A program made the position numbers and the translations under genes. A model generated the notes under the pieces. The model did not search any database, was not told where the DNA came from, and was given only the letters and a program-made list of their open reading frames with translations. DNA of 64,000 nt from Vibrio gigantis (GTDB lineage Bacteria; Pseudomonadota; Gammaproteobacteria; Enterobacterales; Vibrionaceae): positions 868,001 to 932,000 of the forward strand of contig NZ_AP025493.1 in NCBI RefSeq assembly GCF_024347515.1. The letters run 5' to 3'. Of this stretch, positions 48,055 through 56,086 are shown in pieces (positions within the stretch are counted from its first letter, which is position 1; every line of letters starts with the position of its first letter).

Positions 48055-48130
48055 CGTCAGTGTCCCTGTTTGATTTAAGGCCACTTTGACGTCTAATTAT
48101 TAAAGTTACGTGTCGGTTTATTTGCAGAAA

Positions 48131-48142
48131 TGAAATATTTCA
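48131..48142. promoter_or_regulatory. Perfect palindrome upstream of phnC
   Basis: TGAAATATTTCA, 77 bases before phnC and 15 bases from the PhnF site. Role unknown; it lacks the N6 spacing of the iol operators. Confidence 0.3.
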
Positions 48143-48156
48143 AGCGGTTAACCAAC

Positions 48157-48168
48157 TTGTCTAGACAA
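48157..48168. promoter_or_regulatory. Probable PhnF operator upstream of phnC
   Basis: TTGTCTAGACAA, a perfect 12-bp palindrome about 100 bases before the phnC start. It shares its core with the site at 45345 and resembles the TCTAGA-like centre known for PhnF-type sites. Confidence 0.65.
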
Positions 48169-48651
48169 ACTTAACTCGCTGTTTTAAGTACAAAAAGAAG
48201 GAGAGATTTGATGGGGAATATCAACTTATATATAGAGGTAATTCACAGTAATTTGACAATAAAAAGCTCAATAGCCACGGCAACACCTTTTAACTCTCAC
48301 CTCGATAAATAAGCACGTCCAATAACTAATAAGCTCGCATATAAAAAAAGCCCCCCATTATGGAATGCTCGTTTCACCTCGATCATAAATTTGTTCTAGA
48401 TCATTAAAGTGTTCAAAAATGCAATCTTTGATTTTAAATATTTAAACTTTGATGGAGTTTACGAAATTAAACCATATTGAGGATGGTTTGGTGATCCTGT
48501 TCAAATTTCACTCTTAATTTCAGTTAAATTCCCGTTATTTGTGGACGTTTTAGACGCTTTTTAACGGTTTACAGAAGTTTACTGCATCTTGTTCAAATAC
48601 CACCAAAGGAGTAGATTTCAGTCATCAAGTTCAAAAATGTAAACCGAAACT

Positions 48652-49317
48652 ATGAATGTAAAACAAGTTAGATTCACCGATGAAGATAGAGAATGTTTAA
48701 GCAATTACTTCCGCTTAGCAGACACGCTCGCTGATTTGATTGGCCCCTATTGTGAAGTAGTCATTCATTCATTTGAAAGCTTAGAAAACTCGGTCGTAAA
48801 AATCGTCAACGGTCATCATACCGGTCGTGAAATCGGCTCTCCTATCACAGACTTAGGTTTACGTATGTGGAGTAAATTCGAGAAAACCGGCGAAGTTTCT
48901 CCAAAGAGTTATTTCACCAATGCAGCAGACGGTTCCCTACTTAAATCAACGACCTGTGTGCTAGCCGGACCACAGCAAAAGCCGATTGGCATGCTGTGTA
49001 TCAACATGAACTTATCCTTCCCATTCCCTGAAATCGTTAAAACGTTGATGCCAACGTGCAATGTGTCTCAAACACTAGTCAGTGAGACTTTCAGCAAAAG
49101 TGCAAACGACGTGATTCAACAAGCGCTGACCGCTGCAATAAAAGAAGTGGAACAAGACGAAACGATTTCCTGCAAAAGTCGTAACAAAGCCATCATTCGT
49201 TGTTTATTTGATAACGGCGTATTTGAGCTAAAAGAGACGACGACACAAGTATCAGAACAACTTGGGATTAGCCGTCAGGCGGTTTACAAGTTTATCCGTG
49301 AATTTAAATCAGAATAA
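48652..49317 (+). CDS. YheO/DauR-like PAS-HTH transcriptional regulator
   Basis: A 221-aa protein. Residues about 10-130 are the YheO-type PAS domain (LADLIGPYCEVVIHSFESLENSVVKI, GKPIGMLCINMNLS-like segment), and residues 180-221 are an HTH_22 DNA-binding domain (EQLGISRQAVYKFIREF). DauR, a member, controls D-arginine catabolism in Pseudomonas. Here the gene precedes ridA, a TcyP-like transporter and a CoA-disulfide-reductase-like gene, so it probably controls an amino-acid or thiol uptake operon. The ligand is unknown. Confidence 0.85.
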   Translation: MNVKQVRFTDEDRECLSNYFRLADTLADLIGPYCEVVIHSFESLENSVVKIVNGHHTGREIGSPITDLGLRMWSKFEKTGEVSPKSYFTNAADGSLLKSTTCVLAGPQQKPIGMLCINMNLSFPFPEIVKTLMPTCNVSQTLVSETFSKSANDVIQQALTAAIKEVEQDETISCKSRNKAIIRCLFDNGVFELKETTTQVSEQLGISRQAVYKFIREFKSE

Positions 49318-49341
49318 AACCAATAATTTAGGAGTTACATC

Positions 49342-49725
49342 GTGAAACAGATCATTGCCACTGAACAAGCACCAGCAGCTATTGGGCCTTACTCACAAGG
49401 TACGTCTTACGGCGACATGGTTTATACATCAGGTCAATTACCTCTCGTTCCAGAAACCATGCTGTTTGTTGAAGGCGGTATTAAAGAACAGGCTCGTCAG
49501 TCGCTAGAAAACTTAAAAGCTGTATTAGAAGCGAGTAACGCGGGACTGGACACAGTGCTTAAGACAACCTGCTTTTTATCTGACATGGAAAACTTCGTTG
49601 CCTTTAACGAAGTGTACACAGAGGTGTTTGGTACAGAGAACGCACCTGCTCGCTCTTGTGTTGAAGCAGCACGACTACCAAAAGACGCACTGGTTGAAGT
49701 TGAAGCCATCGCATATAAAAAATAA
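49342..49725 (+). CDS. ridA: RidA family enamine/imine deaminase
   Basis: A 127-aa YjgF/YER057c/UK114 protein. Substrate-site motifs are IGPYSQGTSYGDMVYTSGQLP near the N-terminus and PARSCVEAARLPKDALVEVEAIA at the C-terminus with the key Arg. RidA hydrolyses reactive enamine/imine intermediates from PLP enzymes such as serine and cysteine dehydratases. It uses a GTG start with TTAGGAG before it. It lies 24 bases after the regulator gene. A general RidA elsewhere in the genome is likely, so this may be a pathway-specific copy. Confidence 0.9.
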   Translation: MKQIIATEQAPAAIGPYSQGTSYGDMVYTSGQLPLVPETMLFVEGGIKEQARQSLENLKAVLEASNAGLDTVLKTTCFLSDMENFVAFNEVYTEVFGTENAPARSCVEAARLPKDALVEVEAIAYKK

Positions 49726-49762
49726 CCGATTTAGGTATTAATGGGTATCATAGGAGATTCTC

Positions 49763-51169
49763 ATGAGCGTTTCATTTATTGGATTAAGCATACTGTTCTT
49801 TGGGTTCTACGCACTGCTGTCGAACTTCAAAAAGCAAAAGAAAAGTTTTAATTTCCGCGTACTGAGTGCGCTTGCTGCTGGCTTGCTGTTCGGTGGCGCA
49901 ATTCAACTTGTTTTCGGTGTTGGTAACGTCGCAACTTCCGGCTTTGCTGAACTGATTTCAGTGTTCGGTAAAGGCTACATCAAACTTCTACAAATGATCG
50001 TTATCCCACTCGTATTCGTGGCGATGATCTCTTCTATCATGAACGTTGAAGGTGGCGGCGCGTTATCTCGTATCGCACCAAAAATCATCGGTATTCTACT
50101 TTTCACTTGTGCAATCTCAGCGGCAGTTGGTATCGCAAGTATTTACCTATTTGGTATCGATGCAAACGCGCTAGTAAGCACCATTGGCACCAACAGTGCA
50201 ATTGAAGCACGCGGCGATTCATTGGTAGCAACACAAGATGCAATGGCGAGTAGCGGTCTGTCTGGTATGGCTCTGTCTATCATCCCAACCAACATCTTTG
50301 ACATGCTAACAGGCTCTCAGCGTACCTCTACACTATCGACAGTATTGTTCGGTATGTTCCTTGGTTACTGTATCCTGCAAGTGAAAAACCGTAAGCCTGA
50401 AAAAGTGCAAAACTTCGTTGATTTCATCAACTCTGCAAAGGAAGTTGTACTGTCAATGGTGCGTGAAATCTTGAAGCTAACGCCTTATGGTGTATTCGCT
50501 CTGATGACAACCTTCATGATGACCAACGACCTATTCGCACTCGCTGAAATGGGCCGCTTCTTGCTAGCGAGCTACGTGGCAATCGGCGTGATGTTCGGCA
50601 TCCACTTCGTGATGGTATCGATGTTCGGCCTTTCTCCAGCCAAGTTCATGAAGAAAATCTGGCCTGTATTAGTATTCGGCTTTGGTTCTCGCTCAAGCAT
50701 GGCGGCAATCCCACTAAACGTTGAAACACAAACTCAACGCCTAGGTGTAGACGAAGAAACAGCAAACATGTCAGCAACATTCGGTACCAGTATCGGTCAG
50801 AACGGTTGTGCGGGCATCTACCCAGCAATGCTAGCTATCATGGCGGCTCAAGTAATGGGTATGCCAGTTGACCTAGGCTTCATCCTACAACTGATTGCTG
50901 TTATCGCGATTGCTTCATTCGGTATCGCTGGTGTTGGTGGTGGTGCAACATTCGCAGCGGTAGCTGTACTAACAATCATGGGTCTAGATATCACAGTAGT
51001 AGCAATTCTAGTGTCTATCGAAGCTCTGATTGACATGGCGCGTACCGCGCTAAACATCTCAGGCTCTATGTTGTCTGGTGTTCTAACAGCTAAGAAAAAC
51101 GGCTCACTGAACACAGAACAATACGATGCTGATGTAGCTGCAACAGTTTCAAAAGAAGCAGCAGTATAA
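49763..51169 (+). CDS. Dicarboxylate/amino-acid:cation symporter (L-cystine TcyP-like)
   Basis: A 468-aa SDF/DAACS-family carrier with about 8-9 membrane segments. It has an N-terminal hydrophobic segment with a basic loop FKKQKKSFNFR, as in TcyP/YdjN, then KGYIKLLQMIVIPLVFVAMISSI, the SRSSMAAIP serine-rich hairpin and the transport motif GTSIGQNGCAGIYPAM. TcyP proteins import cystine. With RidA and a thiol-disulfide reductase-like gene downstream, cystine is a plausible substrate, but the exact ligand is inferred. Confidence 0.85.
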   Translation: MSVSFIGLSILFFGFYALLSNFKKQKKSFNFRVLSALAAGLLFGGAIQLVFGVGNVATSGFAELISVFGKGYIKLLQMIVIPLVFVAMISSIMNVEGGGALSRIAPKIIGILLFTCAISAAVGIASIYLFGIDANALVSTIGTNSAIEARGDSLVATQDAMASSGLSGMALSIIPTNIFDMLTGSQRTSTLSTVLFGMFLGYCILQVKNRKPEKVQNFVDFINSAKEVVLSMVREILKLTPYGVFALMTTFMMTNDLFALAEMGRFLLASYVAIGVMFGIHFVMVSMFGLSPAKFMKKIWPVLVFGFGSRSSMAAIPLNVETQTQRLGVDEETANMSATFGTSIGQNGCAGIYPAMLAIMAAQVMGMPVDLGFILQLIAVIAIASFGIAGVGGGATFAAVAVLTIMGLDITVVAILVSIEALIDMARTALNISGSMLSGVLTAKKNGSLNTEQYDADVAATVSKEAAV

Positions 51170-51184
51170 TCCCCACGTTTAATT

Positions 51185-51215
51185 AAGAGCACTCCCATGG
51201 GTGCTCTTCTGTTTT
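51185..51215 (+). terminator. Hairpin terminator between transporter and flavoprotein genes
   Basis: AAGAGCAC, 8-nt inner palindrome, GTGCTCTT then CTGTTTTT. It could be a partial terminator inside an operon. Confidence 0.65.
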
Positions 51216-51245
51216 TCCTGAGTTCAGGTTATTTAGGTAATAAAT

Positions 51246-52568
51246 ATGAAAGTTGTTGTTATAGGCGGTAGCGCCGCTGGTATGAGTTTCGCAGCTAAAT
51301 ACAAACGTAATCAGCCATCAGACGAAGTCATTGTTCTAGATAAGCGTAGTTACATCTCTTTTGGAGCATGTGGTTTACCCTACTTTGCGGGCGGCATGTT
51401 TGACGACACAGAACGCATGATTTCTCGTACGCCAGAACAAGCGATTAAATCTGGATTAGACGTTCGTGTTGAAACAGAGATGGTCGCACTAGACCGCATT
51501 GAAAAGCAGATTAAAGTCCGTCATAAAGGCGAAGAGAGCATCATCGATTACGATATGTTGGTGATTGCTACAGGCGCGCGTCCAATCGTTCCTTCGTTCG
51601 GTGAATACAACTCAGAACACGTATATACACTGACAAGCATGGAAGATGGCTTAGCAGTAAAAGAAGCTTTGAAAGACAGTGACAAACAACGAGTGTGCGT
51701 AATTGGCGCTGGTTTTATAGGTCTAGAAGTGTTCGACGCAGCACATGGCCTCGACAAGCACGTAACCATCATAGAACGTGAACAGCACATAATGAGCCGC
51801 CAGTTCAGTCCAGAGATCATTGAAGTAGTTGAAGGGGCAATTAGAGAATCAGGTGCAGACCTTAAAACAGGGTGCAGCGTGTCTGCAATTCGTGACGCAG
51901 AGCAAGGCGGTTACATCGTAGAAACCGATAACGGTGATGTAGAAGCGGATGTCGTGATCCTATCACTCGGCTTCAAACCAAACGCAGAAGTATTCGAACT
52001 ACCAAAAGCTGCAAATGGTGCATTGATAGTGAATGAATATGGCGCAACTGAAGACGCTTACATTCATGCTGTAGGTGACTGTGCAGTTGTTCATCACATG
52101 GCCTTAGGCAAGCCAGTATATGTACCACTTGCAACCACAGCTAACAAACAAGCGCGCATGATGGCTGATAAGCTAGCAGGTAAAGATACTTACATGTCAG
52201 GCTTCTTAGGTTCATCTTGCTTGAAAGTTCTCGATTACGAGCTGGCATGTACTGGCGTGAATGAACTTCTGGCGAAAGAACATAACTTAGATGTGAAAGT
52301 ATCAACAATTTCAGACAAGAACCAGACGGATTACTACCCTGGTCAAGAGGACATCAAGGTTAAACTGGTTTATCACCCAGAAACCAACGTTCTTCTAGGT
52401 GGTGAGATCGTCGGTAAGAAAGGAGCGGTTGGTCGTATCAATGCACTAGCTGTCGCCATCACGGCGAAAATGACCACTCAGCAGTTAGGCTATATGGACT
52501 TCTGCTATGCGCCACCATTCGCACGGACTTGGGATGCTTTAAACGTAGCTGGTAACGTGGCGAAGTAA
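51246..52568 (+). CDS. CoA-disulfide reductase-like FAD/NAD(P) oxidoreductase
   Basis: A 440-aa pyridine nucleotide-disulfide oxidoreductase of the CoADR/NADH-oxidase/polysulfide-reductase group. It has the FAD motif VVVIGGSAAGMSFAAKYKR at the N-terminus, the single redox cysteine Cys42 in SFGACGLPYFAGG, an NAD(P) motif VCVIGAGFIGLEV (about 149-161) and a C-terminal dimer domain. Such enzymes reduce CoA disulfides, persulfides or oxygen. It lies downstream of a TcyP-like gene after a terminator-like hairpin. A diverged and broken copy of its 3' third occurs at 55230-55750. Confidence 0.9.
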   Translation: MKVVVIGGSAAGMSFAAKYKRNQPSDEVIVLDKRSYISFGACGLPYFAGGMFDDTERMISRTPEQAIKSGLDVRVETEMVALDRIEKQIKVRHKGEESIIDYDMLVIATGARPIVPSFGEYNSEHVYTLTSMEDGLAVKEALKDSDKQRVCVIGAGFIGLEVFDAAHGLDKHVTIIEREQHIMSRQFSPEIIEVVEGAIRESGADLKTGCSVSAIRDAEQGGYIVETDNGDVEADVVILSLGFKPNAEVFELPKAANGALIVNEYGATEDAYIHAVGDCAVVHHMALGKPVYVPLATTANKQARMMADKLAGKDTYMSGFLGSSCLKVLDYELACTGVNELLAKEHNLDVKVSTISDKNQTDYYPGQEDIKVKLVYHPETNVLLGGEIVGKKGAVGRINALAVAITAKMTTQQLGYMDFCYAPPFARTWDALNVAGNVAK

Positions 52569-52605
52569 ACCACCTCTAGAAAAATCACATAGAGCATTCA
52601 GTTAA

Positions 52606-52645
52606 ACACAAAAGCAGAGCATAACCGCTCTGCTTTTGTGTAAGT
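52606..52645. terminator. Strong bidirectional terminator
   Basis: ACACAAAAGCAGAGC, loop ATAACC, GCTCTGCTTTTGTGT: a 15-bp perfect stem. It serves the reductase gene and the convergent GDPD-like gene. The relic copy downstream is also followed by a related terminator (55784-55813). Confidence 0.88.
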
Positions 52646-52652
52646 TACAGTT

Positions 52653-53507
52653 TTATAAACGATCTGACGGTAAAACAAAATCGACATAGATCGCGAAATT
52701 AACGATCCCATACGCTTTGATAGTGTCCAAATCTAAATCATTACTTGAATATATCATCGCTGAGATCCCCATATTACTCAGTGTAATAGCATTTTTATAT
52801 TCATTCCCAAGCGAACTGAGGTTATCACCTCGATAAGTTACAGCTCTTATTTTATTCAATTCAATCCAATCAATAATAAATGGCGTATTTAAATCAATAT
52901 TTAATGCAACGTTATTGAACCCTAACTTTATTGCTTCATTATATTTTTTCAAACTAAAAACTTCGACAATAGATTTGTCTTTAACAATTATACTTTTTGA
53001 TAATAGTACAAGGTTTTCTATTTTGTCCGTGACTAATACAACCTCATTCTCACTTAAAATTTCAATCGCCTCTAAAATATTTAAAGTGTGATAATTATCG
53101 TTAATTATTTTTAACTCAAACTCTTCTGAAGCAATAGGACCATTTTTATTAGAATTTGTCATCGAATGGAAAGAGTTCCAATCATGAACAGCGACGATCT
53201 TTCCATCCGACGATACAAGAAGATCTAGCTCTATCATCTTAAAACCATTTTCTATCGACTTCTCTACAGCCTCTAAGGAGTTTGTATATTTTAAACCATC
53301 GATTCCCCCGCCGGCATGTGCAATCAAACTGCCTGAATTAACGATAATATTGGAGATATTATTGTGCTTATTTGGATATGCCTTTACGTTGCCTCTCCAT
53401 ACATCAATGACTACACTCATCGAAGGACCAATAACATAAGCTATCCAAAAACATATGAGAACTAGACAAAATATTGATATTAAGACTCTGATTCCTTTAA
53501 CTATCAT
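52653..53507 (-). CDS. Membrane-anchored glycerophosphodiester phosphodiesterase-like protein
   Basis: A 284-aa protein. Residues 5-29 form one membrane anchor, and the rest is a GDPD-type TIM barrel. The catalytic constellation can be seen: His64 in LIAHAGGG, Glu93 and Asp95 in IELDLLV, and His108-Asp109 in VAVHDW. GDPDs split glycerophosphodiesters into an alcohol and glycerol 3-phosphate. Base use is clearly more AT-rich than in its left neighbours. It is divergent from a phosphoethanolamine-transferase-like gene and their start codons overlap. Joint work on lipid headgroups is inferred. The C-terminal half is poorly conserved, so a non-GDPD substrate is possible. Confidence 0.72.
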   Translation of the reverse strand: MIVKGIRVLISIFCLVLICFWIAYVIGPSMSVVIDVWRGNVKAYPNKHNNISNIIVNSGSLIAHAGGGIDGLKYTNSLEAVEKSIENGFKMIELDLLVSSDGKIVAVHDWNSFHSMTNSNKNGPIASEEFELKIINDNYHTLNILEAIEILSENEVVLVTDKIENLVLLSKSIIVKDKSIVEVFSLKKYNEAIKLGFNNVALNIDLNTPFIIDWIELNKIRAVTYRGDNLSSLGNEYKNAITLSNMGISAMIYSSNDLDLDTIKAYGIVNFAIYVDFVLPSDRL

Positions 53508-54990
53508 GACATTTTACCTGTTGAGAACTGGAACTGATGATGAAGTGTGGCTTACCTTATCAATATTGAGTTTAAACATGTTATTTATAGCAACTATAAT
53601 AGCATTTGTCGGTAATAGATTAGTATTTCTTTTACTGACAGTAATAATGACTTTTGATTTTGCCTTACGAATAAATTCTCTCAGCTTAGACGTAGGTGTA
53701 TTAGGTTCTATTTTAGAGTCCAACCGAGGCGAAGCGCTAGAATATATAAAAAATATAAGCATAACCATATACACCAAGATAGTCCTATTTTTTTTAATGG
53801 TTTTTTTATCTTTTAATATGGCATTAGGGAAAGTAAGGAGGTCATTTTCGATTATTATGATGACTCTTTTCTCTAGCATATTAGTTGCAAAAATGTATAG
53901 CTTGCATGATAGTGAAAAAACAACTTATCTTAACGAAAGCTACTTAAAGACAATTCATCATGAAGTGTGGTTTAGATTTTTGGGGCTAATTACATTTATT
54001 AAACCTATATCTTTGTATTATGAACTTTCTCTTATAGATGGGGGGAAGTCTGTGATTTTATCAAAATGGAAAGATGTTTATACTGATGAGACACATAAGG
54101 ACATTTATATTGTAAATATTGGTGAGTCTGTTATTAAAAATCACTTTCCATCATATAACAAAAACGTAGGTGATATAGATAGTGCGGAAATATATAACGG
54201 AGTTATTTCACCATCCGTTGTCACATATTTTTCAGTACCGAGAATATTATCAAAAAGCATAGGCGCAAATAAACATGACAAAAACCTAAATGTTATAGAC
54301 CTAGCTAATGATGCTGGAATGAAAACTTATTGGATATCAAATCAAGCTAAAATTGGGCAGTACGAAACGCAAGTATCAACAATCGCAAGTAGAGCACATT
54401 ACCAACACTACGAAAACACATCTTACGAGAAAGCTAAACCCGACAATATTCTCCTACCAGAAGTTATCAAAGCAATTCGTGAAGAAACTGATAAGCCGAA
54501 AGTCATTTTCATTCATACAATGGGCTCACACTATGATTTTTGCCAGAGATTTGAGGAAGAGGTTTCACTAAAACCTTCCGATAATGAGTATCTAGAATGC
54601 TACAAAAAATCCGTGATTTATGGCGTAACTTTTATAGAGAAAATTAGAGAGCTACTAACAATGTATGACAAGACATATAAAATCATCTACTTTTCTGACC
54701 ATGGCCTAACTTCTGTAGACGCCCCTCCCTACTTAATTCACGGAACAGGCTCACACTTTTCAAGGCAAGCAGTAGAAGTACCTTTCATAACAATGAGTGA
54801 CGATCAACAAGAAACGAAAATGCATTCGGTCAAATATAATCTGAGAGATTTTTCAGACACATTTGCACAATGGGCAGGAATATCTTCAAAACAGACAGAG
54901 CAAAATAAAAGTATCTTCAATACCAAGTACGTCGGAAAGGAGTATGATTCCGTGTTAACAAGTGAGTTTAAGGTAAGAAAAATCGACTAA
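53506..54990 (+). CDS. Sulfatase-superfamily membrane protein, phosphoethanolamine transferase-like
   Basis: A 494-aa protein from the ATG at 53506 (an upstream ATG at 53455 would add 17 residues; neither has a good ribosome-binding site). Hydrophobic segments at about 15-52, 83-107 and 113-133 anchor it. The globular domain starts near residue 195: NIGES with Ser208 at the nucleophile position (Thr in EptA), HTMGSHYDF, LECYKKSV and FSDHG with Asp398-His399 as metal ligands, then GSHFSRQAVEVPFI. EptA/CptA/OpgE-type enzymes move phosphoethanolamine from PE to lipid A or glycans. It is strongly AT-rich, suggesting transfer. Acceptor unknown. Confidence 0.78.
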   Translation: MTFYLLRTGTDDEVWLTLSILSLNMLFIATIIAFVGNRLVFLLLTVIMTFDFALRINSLSLDVGVLGSILESNRGEALEYIKNISITIYTKIVLFFLMVFLSFNMALGKVRRSFSIIMMTLFSSILVAKMYSLHDSEKTTYLNESYLKTIHHEVWFRFLGLITFIKPISLYYELSLIDGGKSVILSKWKDVYTDETHKDIYIVNIGESVIKNHFPSYNKNVGDIDSAEIYNGVISPSVVTYFSVPRILSKSIGANKHDKNLNVIDLANDAGMKTYWISNQAKIGQYETQVSTIASRAHYQHYENTSYEKAKPDNILLPEVIKAIREETDKPKVIFIHTMGSHYDFCQRFEEEVSLKPSDNEYLECYKKSVIYGVTFIEKIRELLTMYDKTYKIIYFSDHGLTSVDAPPYLIHGTGSHFSRQAVEVPFITMSDDQQETKMHSVKYNLRDFSDTFAQWAGISSKQTEQNKSIFNTKYVGKEYDSVLTSEFKVRKID

Positions 54991-55229
54991 GCGAACAACT
55001 AGTACAAAAAATCCGAATACCAACATTCTCCTCACACCAAATTAACTCTGTCTAGCGCTCTATAAGCTCATACCAGCTTGATTCTACTTACACAAAATAG
55101 CGGTAACCTTGATAGTAGAGAACCTTGTGAGACGATTATAGAGCTCTGCCAATAGTCGTACTCAAATCAACTACAAAGGTTATTCTTTGGAGAACTACAT
55201 TAGTAATTTGAAACTGTAGAAACGAAAAG
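54991..55229. other. Unexplained spacer between the cassette and the relic
   Basis: 239 bases with scattered stops in all frames and no hairpin or recognisable IS end. It probably marks the joint of the transferred segment. Confidence 0.4.
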
Positions 55230-55750
55230 CCCGAAGATTATTGAAGTAGTTGAAGGGCTATTAGAAAATCAAGTGAAGAGTTAAAAACAGGTTGCAGCGT
55301 GTCTGCTATTCATGATGCAGAGCAAGGTGGCTAACCGATAACGGTTGTGTAGAAGCTGATGTCGTACTCCTGTCACTCAGCTTTAAACCAAATACTGAAG
55401 TATTCGAACTACCAAAAGCTAAAAATGGTGCATCGTTAGTGAATGAACTTCTGGCGAAAGAACATAACTTAGATGTGAAAGTATCAACTATTTCAGATAA
55501 GAACCAAACCGATTACTACCCAGGCCAAGAAGACATCAAGGTTAAACTGGTTTATAACCCAGAGACTAACGTTCTTTTAGGTGGTGAAATCGTAGGTAAG
55601 AAAGGAGCCGTTGGTCGAATCAACGCACTAGCTGTTGCTATCACGGCGAAAATGACCACCCAGCAGTTAGGCTATATGGACTTCTGCTACGCCCCCCCAT
55701 TCGCACGGACTTGGGATGCGTTAAATGTTGCAGGTAACGTAGCAAAATAA
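55230..55750 (+). pseudogene. Broken second copy of the CoADR-like gene (3' part)
   Basis: This segment matches the reductase gene from about 51807 to its stop at 52568, but carries a 1-base deletion, a roughly 10-base deletion near 55330, and a clean 228-base deletion. The last joins GTGAATGAA at 55439 to what is position 52257 in the intact gene. After 55439, 103 codons remain open with nearly identical protein but many silent differences from the intact gene. It therefore is not a recent tandem copy; it looks like an allele from a related strain. It lacks FAD and redox-Cys regions and should not be functional. Confidence 0.88.
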
Positions 55751-56086
55751 GCGATGACTAGTTAGCTACATTCCCAAAACACTAAAGCAGAGCCTAAACG
55801 CTCTGCTTTTTAATACCTTAAGCCTAGAGCTCCCCTTATCGAGAACGATACTGCTTGATTTTGCATAACAAATACAAATTGTTCTTAGTGACAAGATATC
55901 AGCGAAAATTATGTTTTCCATACAATGGATCCAAATCCCCCCCCTCTTAGCTCCATTAACAATATTTCACATTGATACGAAATATGTCCTCTTCTTGCTA
56001 TTTATTGTCTCTATCTTGTTACTTGTCAAAAGTTGAGCACTATATAATTTACACCTCTAATTTATCAATGAGGTGTTATTTGTCAT
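55751..56086. other. AT-rich gap before the lipoprotein gene
   Basis: 336 bases. It holds the relic's terminator near the left end, a run of eight C at about 55938, and GAGGTG about 13 bases before the lipoprotein start. No gene seen. Confidence 0.5.
55784..55813 (+). terminator. Terminator after the reductase relic
   Basis: AAAGCAGAGC, loop CTAAAC, GCTCTGCTTTTTA: the same stem core as the terminator at 52606, as expected if the duplication includes the 3' flank. Confidence 0.8.

Larger units (their letters stand above)
48055..48651. promoter_or_regulatory. Divergent promoter region of phnC and a YheO/DauR-like gene
   Basis: 597 bases with no gene. On the phn side are a perfect palindrome (48131-48142) and the PhnF site (48157-48168). 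On the regulator side GTTCAAA occurs four times at 48411, 48500, 48591 and 48629. I could not see a convincing PhoB box. Confidence 0.55.
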
